Assembly (NCBI GenBank): GCA_013398015.1 | Contig: VZRR01009823.1 | Span: forward strand, 248,001-312,000 | Source: Oreocharis arfaki | Taxonomy: Eukaryota; Chordata; Aves; Passeriformes; Paramythiidae | Reading direction: 5' to 3' | DNA: 64,000 nt | In this document: piece after piece, positions 47,901 through 61,300 of the stretch | How the letters are laid out: the number at the start of each line of letters is the position of its first letter | How positions within the stretch are numbered: the stretch's first letter is position 1 | The notes under the pieces: generated by a model | What the model was told of the DNA's origin: nothing | The model's database searches: none | Seen by the model: only the letters and a program-made list of their open reading frames with translations | Made by a program: the position numbers and the translations under genes

Positions 47901-50900
47901 CCTGTCACACGTAAATTCTACATAATGCTTTGATGTCTGCTAAGGAAGGGTAAAGCCCTCACATGCGAGCCAAGTGTGCATGTACAGATGGAGAACTGCA
48001 TCTTATATTTGAGATGGAAGGAGGAGAAAGCAATGTACCTTGCATATGGAAGCAGCAAGACAGCTGGTGGTTCTCTCCACCCTTCCTCCCCCGGGGGGAC
48101 CCCAGGCCATGGATGTTAACCAGCCTCCAAGAAACTTCCGTCTCTACCACAGATGAGCTTTATCCCCATGGCAGACAGCGCCCTTAAGTCTTTAGGAGAT
48201 GAATTAACTGCAGTCCACTTTTAATCTTTTAGGTGTGTCAAACTCAGATCATTAAACACCTAAAAAAGAAGATCGGAGTTCTTTAATCTGCCTATATATT
48301 CCATGAAGAGTTCATGCAGAGACTAGAGGACAGGTCTGATCTGTTTATAGCAGTCTGTTACTGAGACACGCTGCATTTGCTCTCATTGGTGTATTTGTAG
48401 GGACAGACTAAACATCCATGCAGATCTAATGCCCATGCAGAAGAGGTTCCATGATCCAGCCATAATGTGAAAGCTGGGACTGCTGAGGCCATTCTCCATC
48501 TCAGGGAAACCTAAGGCATCCTCCCACAGGACAGAAGGAGCTGCTCACTACAGCTACTGAGAGTCATTAGAAAAATTCAGGAAGCTAACCCAATTATCCA
48601 GCAGAGTCCAGACAAGACTACCCTGTGGCATGTAAATTCCAAGGATCTCCCTTCTGCCAGCACAACTTCCCTGCTGCTCGTCTTCACCCCCGACAACTCC
48701 AGTCAGCAACCCCGGAGTGCTGCACGCTGAGGAATCACACACCCGTCACATCTAGCCAGGCCTGCACAAAGTGCGTGGCACAGCAGTCAGCAAGGCAAGA
48801 GTAGCAGAGGTGTGAATTCCCATCTCTCCAAGACATCTGACACTTTGAGCAGTTCCAACTGAAATACTGGGAGGGAAGCACAACTATTGCACACCACCAA
48901 CCAGACAGGGGAGTCCAACTGATAACAACAGTTGTGATTAGGAGAACAGGTTACACGTTTAGAAGATGTGGCCTTTCAAATACAGGGTGTCTCCACAGCC
49001 ATTTGTAAATTTTAGGATATACTACAAGCAGTGGGGTGTGACTAACATTAGGAGACAAAGTTACACCCATTGTCACTGCAGAACACAAGACTTGAGCCTG
49101 TCTCTGTGACAGCTGACAGTGCCTATGTCCTACTGGTTGCTGCACGTCCTCCCAGGGACTTACAGGGTTTAATCGCTCCTACTTAGAGCCCTAAATAACA
49201 AACACACACATACATGAACAAGGTGTGTTCCCAGCATGCTGGCTGCAAATATCTTGCCAACAGGTAAAGACACAGAAATTCGGTCAAGCCTGAATTACAC
49301 AGGTACTACCCATTCAAGGAAGAGAGTGAGAATACTCACAGGCAGGCCAGGGCCCAAAGCAGTGAAACTCCTGTTAGCTTTTTTCTTTTTTCACTGTTCC
49401 TCCTAACTCGTTACCATTGACTGATAATGGCACAACGTTACACTCCATAACATGGATGAATACCTCAGATTCCTGCCTTAGAGAGAGCAAAAGCTGAATC
49501 TCTTTCTTTACAGCATCTGCCTTTAGATTGCTCTCCTGTTCTGTGTTTTCTCAGGCAAGTTGGAAAGGTTTCCATGTTCAGTTCATATTGGCAGGCAGGC
49601 CACTGGGTGTCCTTGACAAAGAAAACCCCAAAGCACACTGGAACACCTTTGCAGTTTTCTTTTCCAGTCCTTATTCAGGACTATGCACCAAGCTAAGCTG
49701 TCCTCATTTACTGCAGGTCTAACAGGCAGAAAGCAAATTTTAGGCCTAGTTGTTCATGTGTAGAGACTTTTCAGCACAAAAATACATGGACAGGCAGGTA
49801 CATTCAGAAGTACATGTGGCTTTGTGCCAAAGGCACCAGGAGCTTTAGCATTGACTAGATTAGAGGTGCAAACTGGCTGAAACAGGAAAAAAGCTTCCAT
49901 GAAAAATAAGGTAAAAAACACCAAGAGCAAAACCAAACAAGTAAACAACATGAACCATGCACAGATGTAAGGAGAAGAACCTGGAAGTCAAACTATCTCC
50001 CAACAAGAGCAGGAGCTGCATTATGAGGGCTGAAGTTTTAGGATTCAAGCAGTTTTCCCTGTGTAGGTTCCTGTCCATGTCCCCTCCACTGTCCCCTAAA
50101 TCACATTTGCAGGGACCATGACAAACCACAGCAGGAGCTGGCAAAGCTAAAAATAACTGGAAAGAGTGTTATTTTATAACCCAGAGCAGTTCCTATTCCA
50201 TTTCACAGATCCTCTCCACACAATGCAGCAGCATAACAGCATGGAGGTGGGATGCAGCAAATGTGACTGTTCAGGTCAGCACTACTGCTGTGCTCAAACT
50301 ACAACCTTCATTTCAGTTCTAAAAAAAACAGCCCAGTAACGAAGCCCAAGTGGAAACTGCATGTACTGACTGCACTAGGAGGGCTGCTTCTCTCATACTC
50401 AGTGACACTCTGTCATCTGCCAGCCAAACATTTGGCAACAGGAATCTCCAGGGAAGTAGATTATAAAATTAATTGAAACAAATGGAGCAATTGTCACCCT
50501 ACGATCTCTTAAAACCCCTCCCCATTTATGCATACCTTTTCCTGTATTTAACTAGAGCAGATGAACAGTCCTGGCATGTGGAGAGGAAAGGGCCTGTTCA
50601 AACAAGAGTTTAACTGAACTGACAGTTCTGTGAGAAGGGAAGGGAGGGTCAGCCCTAGGCAGTGGCGGGTATTAAAGTCTATTTTAAAAAACAGTAAAAT
50701 GTCTGATAAGAACGCTGTTCTGTTTCTAGATCTTCAACCTCTCTCAGGATGAGCTGCTTTGGCTTTATTTTTTTGCAACTTAGTTTTATTTTTTCACTAG
50801 TGCAGCTGGGACACTAAGAAACCAATAAAGGTAGCTGCCCTCTTCCTGTTTACACTGCAAACCTACCCATTGACATCTTACTTGTAACACTGTGAAAAAT

Positions 50901-51992
50901 AAGCTATTGATTTACTATCTTGGCCTAGAAAAAGCAACCCAAGCTAAATGCCTTGCTAGGCAGATGGTTCTGCCTACACCACTGACAACCCTTTCTGAAC
51001 ACAGCTGCTGCCCAAGCTCAGTGTCTTCCTGTCATCTGGCTGGAGAAGAAAAAACACTTTTGTGTCATTCATAATCATAGCAAGGTAGTTAAAGGAACTT
51101 CTTTTAATTAAAGATGCTGAAAGGGGAATGCAGCTTCCTACCAGCATTAATAAACACTATCTACTGCCCATCTCTTCCCCTTGAAACCACTACTTTAAGA
51201 TGAAGGTGTCACATGTCAAGGTCTGCTCTGGGTTAATAAGTTCTCAGCTGACAGACCACACCACCTTTTTCACAAACTGTGTGCTTCTGTGCAGAACCTG
51301 CTTTTAGAAGCGGAAGTCCTCCTCTAAATATTAAGAAGAATAAATTTGGAAAAACATGATTCAAGAACAAGCAGCGGAGTGGTACCAGAGTTCCCTGAGA
51401 AGCTGAAAAGCAGAAGAGAGGAAAGACCTCTCAGTCTGAGCTCGTGGTGTACTTCATCAGACATCAACAATGCCGGTTCACACTTCAGCATCATTGACTG
51501 ATTCATTGCTGTTCAGATTTTATTAAAACATGGGATAAGAGGGAGCTTATTTTGGTAACACAGATGTGTTACACCACCACTTCATTAAGCCCTGCCATCC
51601 CACAGCACGAATGAGCCAACAAGTGATTTTGAAGCCAGGCCAAGGGGAAGCACTAAAATGCCAATGAATTTCAGCCAAAGGAAAACAGGACCACAGCAGT
51701 CCCAACTAAGACAAAACAACCTGTGTAGATGATGGTGTCCCCCAAGAGCTTTGTTCTGTATCCAGACTTGTACATACAAAGCAGAGCTCCTGCTCAGACA
51801 GCAGGTCCCAAAGCAGACCAAGTGTTCTCATGCCCAGCAAGCCACAAAGCGGTTTCACTCAGTAACTGCACCAAGGCCAAGAAATGAGCTCTTGCAGCTC
51901 CCCAGTATTTTGAGGGGAGCTGTGGACATGCAGGGACACACAGAGCCAGGCAGGATCAGAACCTGGCTGCCTGAACAGACAGCTGTGACTGC

Positions 51993-52014
51993 CACACACA
52001 CACACACGCACACA
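51993..52014. repeat. CA microsatellite
   Basis: About eleven CA units with one CG interruption, in intron 1. Confidence 0.9.
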
Positions 52015-52326
52015 GAGATTCTTCAAGGGCACCCAGAAGCTGCAATTCAGCTCAGCTGGTGCAGCAGAGGGCAAAGCAGGAGAAAGACTTACCTGTAAAA
52101 ACAGCTCTGTCCGCTGCAGGCCTCAGAGCAGCCTCTGCACTATTGCTGTACTGCAGATGATGGAACTAAGAATTGCCCACAGTGAGGACTCATCCCCAGG
52201 CAAGTCACAAAATAAACAGAGTTTCAGGGGAGTATGTCTCCACACCCCACAACCCTGCACAAGACCTCTTTCCCATGAGGCGAAAAAAGCTTGTTAAGGA
52301 AACACTCTGGACACAGAGTTAAAAAC

Positions 52327-52390
52327 CACAAAATATATACACCAAGTATCTGTACATAAACACACATGCGTATATATACATATACACCCC
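52327..52390. repeat. TA/CA-rich low-complexity patch
   Basis: A mix of ATATATAC, ACACACATGCG and TATATATACATATACA, 300 bp from the CA microsatellite in intron 1. Confidence 0.65.
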
Positions 52391-55300
52391 CAGAGGACAA
52401 GACTGATCAGTTGCCCCAGCTATCTGGGAGCAGGATTTGGTCTGCCAAAACACAGGCTGAACACAGGCAATCCACAGCAGATTCCTACTGAGCAGTCTGC
52501 ACTGCAGGATAAGATTTTAAAAGATTAAGCAGTACAGCACGGACAGTCACATACAGACCAGACATAGCCAATGATGATGCTTGCTGCCGTTAACACTTTC
52601 ATTTCCAAATTCCATCGCTTAATAAAAACAGGTGAAGAGTCTGAGCAGCTATTCCAGAGCACAACAGAAGCCAGAAGCCAAGAATTCTCATAGGAGCTAG
52701 TTTAAAGTAAGAACATTTTAAAACCAATACAGCAGCAAAAGAATTACTTTCTCCTTTTATTTCCAGTGGCACACCCCTCCCCAAAGAGCCAGACAACTGT
52801 CCTTCAAGCTGAAGTACTGAAATCCCAGAAGGAGTGATAATCACAGTGGTCTGACACTGGCACTTAAGGCCTGCTTCTGATTTCAAGCCTGGAAAAAAAA
52901 AATCAATTATTTACCAGAATTATGACCTACTTAGCAGATAATAGCCTGGGATCTCCTCCCTCCCCCCTTTACAAGCAACATTTTGCTAGCGAACAAAGCA
53001 CTAAAAAGGAAAGTATGTGGGAGTAGCAGGAACAGGGGCTGTTTTCAGGAGCTCTCAAGCCCCAGCGCACCCACATCACTTCTCTGGGCAGCTCCCAGTG
53101 GGCAGCTGGTGACGGGAATCAGCTCCCCTTGTGCCAGGGACCCCTGAAGCTTTTGCTTTGGCTGAGTGCTGCAGTGAGCAGTGAGCTGGCCTGGCAACTA
53201 GTCACTGGCACCACACCAGTGGCTGTGGAAACCTATGACATGTTCTGCATGAACTGACACTGAAATCAGTATTTTGAGAGGAGAACAGTTCTACAAACCC
53301 GGAAACACAAAGAGAAGCTCTATGGAGGGCAACCTATAACTACGAAGAGAAAAAATTCAAATATTTGAGACAAGATCCCAAATCTTCAAGACACCGAGCT
53401 TCCAAAAGCCCTTTATGTCAGGCATGAGATAAGAGAACTTTGTGCCAATATGCATTACAAGTACACATATGGTCTTGGCACCTTAACCAGACACCTTAGA
53501 AAGAATACAGACCTAAATGATTCTTTGGCCTCATTCAATTCAAGTTAACAGAGGTGGGGGTATAGAAACTCACAGCAATTCGTATTGCAGTGCAAGGTAC
53601 TTTAACCCCACCTACCCCCAAGGAACTGATTTAGAAATTATGTCAACCTAAACTCCTTATATAGCCCACAGGCATGTCCGGAAGCAAACAAAAATCTTAG
53701 ATGGGATAAACTGCTTACTGGAAGGGGATCAAACACTTGTCAATACAAGAAATCCTCACAGTTATGTTCCCCCTGTCAGAGAGAGAGGATCCAGGCCATG
53801 GTTTCTGACTTGACGGGACCATTTTGAAAACGAAAAAGATTAGCCAGGCCCGGATACTTGCTCTGGACTCAGTAAATTGTATGTACAGCTCATCTTTGTG
53901 CCAGTAAGGGAGCACACACCCAGAAGGATGGCTGCACTCATCCAAGCAGCACAGCTGCCTCAAATCTTCATTCCTCTTACAGGAAATATATTTTTTAAAA
54001 TTTTCATCTCTTGCCTTTCATGTCATGTTTGCAGACAGTCAAATATTTTTAGTGAAAACTTCAGAGAAAAACCTAACCATCTTTAAATGGAATACATGTA
54101 CAACCAGAAGCAAGGAAAACACAACAGGGGGAAAATAAAGGAACACTTGTACATCAGCACTATATTTAGATACTGCTTTACTGGGACATTTACAGAAACT
54201 TGGAAGACGTGTTGTGTTGATGCTTGGTCCAGCCCTAAAAAGCTTCAAGCAATTTGCCACAGCCCTGAAATAGAAGTTCTGATGTTTCAGACTGCAAGCT
54301 GCACAGAGCAGATACTGTTCAACAGCACAGTAACTGTTCTCTACAAAACCTCTGCATGCTGCCATGTTTCCTGCATTAATGCTTCCTTTAATTTTCAGCA
54401 GCAATTTTCAACAACAACTACACTGTCTGACAGACTCACACACTTTGATAGGTTCGAAATACTGAAGAAGTAATAGGATAAGACAAGATTCCTGTCAATA
54501 TTACTACAGCAGAAAGACAAAAACACTACTTCTAAGTTGCTATATGGGACTAGCCAGCCAATTATTTCAAGCATGGCATCCACTCACATAAAGAGGAAAG
54601 TTTGATCCTGACCTAAGAACAGGGTTTGACAGATAGTCCTCCCAAAAATAAACCTTAACCTGGGATTTGTTTTATTTCCTCACAGTGGGGCATGCCCCAG
54701 TCCAGATTTTATATAGCTCATAAAATGCACCCACCCAGCACAGTAGGCACATATTTTATTACAAAAGCTGTATGTGGCAATAGAAACCCTGTTCAGGACA
54801 TAGCTACCATAAACCAACAATCATCACCTTCAAGAGGCTCTTTTTCTGACCCAAATATTAACTTCTCCTTCTAAAAATGAAAACATTAGAAATAAAAAAG
54901 GATCTTGAGAAAGTAAGTTAAAATGGGGAATTTCTGGGACCACACTGGTACCTCACAAGGCCAAGTAACTCATGAAAATAAGACTCAGACTCAAGCTATT
55001 TGAGCAAATTTTAGCCTAGATCCTTGGCCAAGAAGCTTTCAATCAAATAAGTGTAGACTATAAAAACAGCAGGTGTTAAAGATGTCACAGAGAATGACAT
55101 CAAGTTGTAATGGAAGAAATACAGTTCACACAAAAGTGATGACAAATATCCTCAGGCACTTTCTTCCTGTTAATAATCACAACCGTTTAAGTTGCTAGTT
55201 TCACATCAGTAACCCAGGGCTTGGGGACCATGAGTGGCTACACACAGCAGGAGCTGCAGGAAGTGAAACAAGTGTCTATGTCTCTTCTATCCTAAAATAA

Positions 55301-58300
55301 AAACGGGCCGGACCTCAGTACTTTAAAGGGAAAGCTGTCTTCTAACAGCAGCCTGGTAGAGACAAAAGATGATGGAATAGCCAGATGGGAATGAGGAGAA
55401 GAGAAACAAAACAAGCATTTGCATATTACTCTCAAATGTAACAGCTCAGAAAAAAATGTAAAGCTTCATAATCACCAGCACTGCTGATCCATGTGTATTA
55501 ATCTAAACACAAAGTTTTCATGAAGCTGAAGGCTGAACTCAGCAAGCAAGGTGAGGACTTCCCAGGTAAAGCCAGCGTACCCTTGTGACCACCCACTACA
55601 TCTCAAAGGTTAAAGTACTCAATCCTCAGTTGTATGTCAAGGAGATGGGGTCTCTTGCCTTCGGTTACTATGTCCCTCTTCAGCAGGAGCACAAGGACCC
55701 ACACTCTGTTTAACTCTGTCACAAAACAGTTCTCCAGCACCTGCGATCAGCACCGGCTGTTGACAAATGGGAAGGGAACAAGAAGAGGAAGACTAAAAAG
55801 CACAGCTGAGCCTTATCAAAGGGTGGCACTACGATGGCCTGGACATCACATCAACTGGATGTTAACCAAAGGACTTGGTTCCTTAGTCACTATCCCTGTT
55901 CTCTACTAGTTACTGCAGGACCTCTCCCCAAGCCTGGAGATTCAGTCTTGGACTAAACCTGAAGTTGCATTGAAGTCATGCCTCGAAGAGGTACCAAGGG
56001 TCACGGGAGCAAAGGCAGTGAGAGTCTCAGGACACAAAGTGCTCACACGAGGGACTATTTTAATTGAGTACCACAAGTATCCCTGATGCTGCTGAGTTCT
56101 GGTTAGGAGGATTTGAGCCTAACGTGATCCCTCCTTTCACAGCTGCCTCCCTCTCCCAGGGAAGGATGAGCACTGCCTGATAGGTCCAACAGCCACTATT
56201 CCTTTTCTGTGACAGCTTCTTGGAAACCAAGGTCCCCATGGGACCTGGCAAAAAGCCAAGGGTGAAATGTAAAATTTAGTAACAGTGGGATCTGCAGCAC
56301 AACAGTCTCACAACACAGAGACTTTTCTAAAGGGATTACTGGCTATCAGCCACTCTCAGAGGGGGCTCTTTAAAGGAGGCTGGCCCTTGTCCTAGCACGA
56401 GGTATGGCACAGACACGAGGTAACACAGCCACAACAACCCAGCTCACTAGGGATGAACTCCCTTGGAGAATCAGGGCAATGCAGTTACTGCAGCAGGGGG
56501 CCTTGTCAGATGACAGCATTAACTCTACAGCTACCAACGGTGCACCTAATGGGGCTTAACCCCGGAGCAGCCCTTAAACACGGGCTCTTAGGCTCCACTC
56601 CCACACTCCAGGGCAGGCAAATGGCACAGGTAGAACCCGTGCTTACCAGAGACCAGTAGGTCTTAGCATCCCAAGTGCAGTCTCACAAGGACATGAGAGA
56701 TCAATGCTATTCTTCAGCCAGTGTGGTAAACAAGCAGCAGATACCACTGTCACATGGAAGCATAGCCATTTCCATCCTATAACTGGGAATGTGGAGAGAT
56801 GGGTACCAGCTGGCATTAAGGAGGCTTGTGCCTTCAAAAGACAGGGTTTAAAATCCACTCATCAGCTGAAACTTGGAATGACCATATGGCAAAATGAGCT
56901 TCCCTCTGGATGTATAACTTCTTATTCAAACCCAAACTCACCTTTAAGGCATATGAACAGTCCAGAATTAAAATATCCCTCTCTCCCAGTAACAGTATTT
57001 TTTCTCTAACCCGCCCTCTAGAGAGGACAAGTTTGCCTCTCCTCATTGCTTCTCTCTGAACAGAATGTAAAGCTTTTTCTTGCCTTCCAAGAAGCTGAGA
57101 CTCCTCTTGCTTAGCCCACATAGTCTGCCAAAAAAACAAGGCTGGAAAAGTTTTTGGATGCAAATATTCCTGTTTCTCTATCCTTGTTTTATGAAAATGC
57201 TGGGAAGAATGCTACACCCTACTGCTGCATAGAGGCCAGGAAACCTGGCTTATAGCACAGCAGGTTGCCCTATGCAGCTTGATAAGAAACTTGGAAGAGG
57301 ACACTTTCACTGAAGATCCCATCTCCTTCAAATTCTGGTAATAATCTGCTTTTCCCACTGAATGCTGTCCACACACTACAGAAATCCTAAGAATGCCAGT
57401 GTGGGTTGAGCACACAGTCCTCCACATCTGAAGGCCTCTGTGGCCAAGGCCACAAAGCTTCAGGCACCACTCAGTGAGCTCAGGTCTGTGGTTTAGTGCC
57501 CAGCCTCTAAACACTACATTCCCATTTTGAACCTACCAAAACCAGCTCAATTAATAGGCCCAAAAGCCGTGTATAAAATACACATGATTTAAGGGAAGCA
57601 AAGAGGAGGAGAAGACATGAATAGAAGCTTTCATGTCAGGAGTTACTTCCTATCTATTTGTTGAGTAATTTAAATCTCCCTCTCCACTGTCCATGGTTAT
57701 CGAGTTCGATAAAAGGGAAGGAGGAAACCATCTTGGACAAGCCCTTTCTGCTTAGTTTCTTTAAGTGGTAACAACAGGTCTAGTCAAATCTATTTCCCTG
57801 TTCCCAGTGCTAGTCTTTCCCTCTGTTCTCATGCCAGATACATGGAGTATTATACCCCATGGCAAACCAACGCCAAAACCTCTTCCATTCTTTAAACAGC
57901 AGAGCCTGTGAGTGTGGTCCTACAGAGCAAGGCTCTCAATTGGTGATGAAAAGAGCTCGCACACAGAAAAAGAAGTGGCATTTCTGGGGACGTCAATCCT
58001 TGCAAGAAATGGAGCACAGACATCTTGTGGTACTGTCCAGAAGAAATGGAAGAAAAGACTGAAGAAAAAGCTTGAACTAGAAGTTCAAAACCAGTTGCTT
58101 CAAATGGAAGCACATCAAACAACTTTCTTCTGCACAAGCAAACAAAAACCAGTAATTTCTAAACATTCCCTCAGTATTCCATTCAAAGGGTCAGGAATTC
58201 CTGGCTACAGAGATTTTTACCCCATTAAAGGAATTGAAACCTTTTTCTCCCTTACCTGGGGAACACATTTAATGTCAGCTGTGGAACAGATTATACATGC

Positions 58301-61300
58301 ATGTAAGTTAATGCCTCTCCTGGCAGTGGTTAATAAATGATCCTGGTAACATCAGAATTATACCAAAATTCCACCACAAAGGATAAAACTAATTTACAGG
58401 GAAACAGCTTTGTGCTGAGCTAGAGCTGCAAATCAGGAGGACTAAAGCCTAATTTAGGTACACTTCCGTGTGCAAGGCTAGGAACAAAAATTTCAGCTGA
58501 GGAGGCAAAGAAGACTAGAAGAGCTGGTGACAAACAGAGAATTCAATCCAAAAAGACCGGATGGCAAAGAGAAGGTGGATTCTCTGAGAAAGACAGCTGG
58601 AGAAAAGAAGTCCTGGCATGCAGGAAATCCAAGGCAGAAAGCACTTTCCACGCCTCCAGTACTGCTGGAAATCAGAAGTATTCCAGTAACTTAAATTCAA
58701 TTGCTTGTAACATCACAGCTCTCTGAGTGCAGACTCCTCTGGAAACTGGCAAAAAATATCCCTACTTCCAGTATCACCTGGGCAGTTCATTTTTCATGAA
58801 CTTGGCACCATGAACTTGTACTTCTCTGGATCTTGTAGATGTACAAAGCCTGACTAAAAGAAAAAGAGTCAGTGATTCACAGCAATCACTGAAGAAGTGT
58901 CTAGGAAACTCTTCTGCGAGGTTTGACAGCGTAGTACCATGGTTACTAAGACAACACATGGCACAAAATCCTGCTGTATACCAAATCCCTTTGTGTCTAA
59001 CCAGCTGGGACAGCAACTCCTTTCATGTAATAGGGAAAAGCCACGGCATCTTAGAAATGTGGCTTTTCAAACAACACCCTAAGTTTTTCCATTGTTTTTT
59101 AACTTTCTAAAATGCACAGATGTGCTAAATTTATTATTTTATTTATTACTATCAGGTCATATTACAGAAAGACAACAGCTGAGATCAGGGTCTTTTGTTC
59201 TGGAGGTAAACAGTTCGACTCCAGGAAGAGCCAGATTAGCATCCAGCAATGCCTTGACGTTCTCCATTTTTAAACTGAAATAATATCCACCTGTACTCAG
59301 AACTGTAAAGTAAAAGCTAGAAAAAACCCCATATTTGCAGTTTTTTGGGCAAAAGTCACTACAGGTTAGCTAAGTCTTCTTAGGCTACTCACTTGCACTT
59401 TTCATAGTAGGGAGGGTTTGGTAAGCGAATTAGGATAACCCATACAGTTAAAGGCCGAATTATTCAATTGCAAAGAAGAGAAATTCCAAAGCATCACTCA
59501 GGAACAGCTTTCTGAGACAAGGAAAACTAGACAGCTTTAAGTTACCATAGAAACAAGCAACACATACATACGCAACAGAAGAATTCCAGAATTACATAAA
59601 TCCAAGACCCCCAAAATCTTGCATATATCCCCCTCACTACCAAGCTACAAGGCACTATTTTGCAATCAAACTATTCTGGATGTGGTACTTTACTCCTCTT
59701 TTACCTTTTCTACTACCAATCCTTTAGTCAAAGCTTCTGCAAGGGCATGGAGAAAAATCTGCCTCAGTCTCAAATTCATTATGTTTACAGTTTTTACCCT
59801 TCCGCACCTCCTTGGGCTGTGACCTGATGGATGCCAGTCTCAGCAGCTGGTCTTCAGACAAGCTTACACAGTAATTGACTTGACATGTTCTTGAACACTT
59901 ATGCATTATTATTTTGAGAGCTTACAGGTAGGAAGGTCATTGTATAAGGGCATGCCTCCCACACAACCTGCAGTTCTCCTGAAATCATGCCTTGCAACAC
60001 AACATCACATCTGCTGTCACAGTATCGACATGTGAGAAAGGTTAACAAAGTCCGAGCCAGCTCCTATACATATTCTGCACCATCTCTCTGCTCACACCTG
60101 GAGTCTCTGCTCTTCCTTGAGCTGAAACCCGCTATGCATGCTTCTCCAGAATAAAACTTTAAAAAAACAAATAAAAATAAATCTGTGGGATGCTGCTCTG
60201 ACCTCCAGCACACATAACCAGACTGCTGGTGCAGCCCAAGCAGCACCGCTCTGGGAGCTCTGTATTTGCAGTGGGAAGGCAGCTGGGTGCTGCCACACCT
60301 TAGCAGGCCACAAATACAGCTTCAGCCACTTGACACCAATCCCAATCACTTGGTGTCTTCTTTTTTGTTTGTTTTCTCCAATCAATCATCCCCTTTAAGG
60401 CAAATTCTGGGTTTTCCTGTTGTTAGGAACGGGGATTCATTGCTTCAGCCTGGCTTCCTCTAGGACACATGGGGAGGAGAGATAAGCTCTCTCTTTCAGT
60501 CAGTGCTGACCACAGATAAGCTGAGGGGCTTTATTATTTTCCACCTGTCTCTACCAGCACAACACAAGCAAGGATAATCTGAAAACCTGACAGGTTGAGG
60601 AATAGAAGAAGAAAATGCTTCTTCAGCAAGTCTAAGCTTGCTAACAAGGTTTAAGCAACAGGGCACATTATTTCAGGCTCATGAAGTAACCAAATCTTAT
60701 AATTCTACAGGAAAGAAAATTAGTTCTTCTCCCTAAGAAAACTGAGGGCAAATAGCTGACATGCATAACCATTCTTTGGAGAGCAACACATACTGTCAAA
60801 GCTTTTCAAACCAGCCTTCAGCCACATTAACTCCCTTTAACACAAAGGAATTTGAAGACCACAGTCTAACAGATGAGGAAGCTTTGCCATCTCATCCTTT
60901 GCAGGGAGGCATAGATAGCATCACTTAAAGAGTATCAAAGCGAGGACTGAGCAAAAAAGATGAGGTGGGGGCCATTTAAAATATACTGTAGTTCTAGTAC
61001 TGCAACAAATGCCAGGAAATTCCCCAGTCCTGCCTTTTATTTTGTCCCAAAATACAATGGTATGATTTAAGAAGGGTGTGTGAAAACTTACTTGGAGCAC
61101 CGTAACAGCGCATGCTGCTGCCCACAGGCAAAGGAAAATGTACTCCAAACATCACAGCACTGTAAAGCCTGGATTTCTTACCACATCAAGCTACAAAAAA
61201 ACAGATGCACTTTTAATACCCCTGTCACCCTGCCCATCTTTATAGATAAAGTTTGTCCCCTGGAATAAAAGAAGACAGACAGCATTTGGAGAAATACAGA

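Noticed and set aside
57439..57454. Near-palindrome TGTGGCC-AA-GGCCACA
   Set aside because: Only 7-bp arms, expected by chance in a window of this size.
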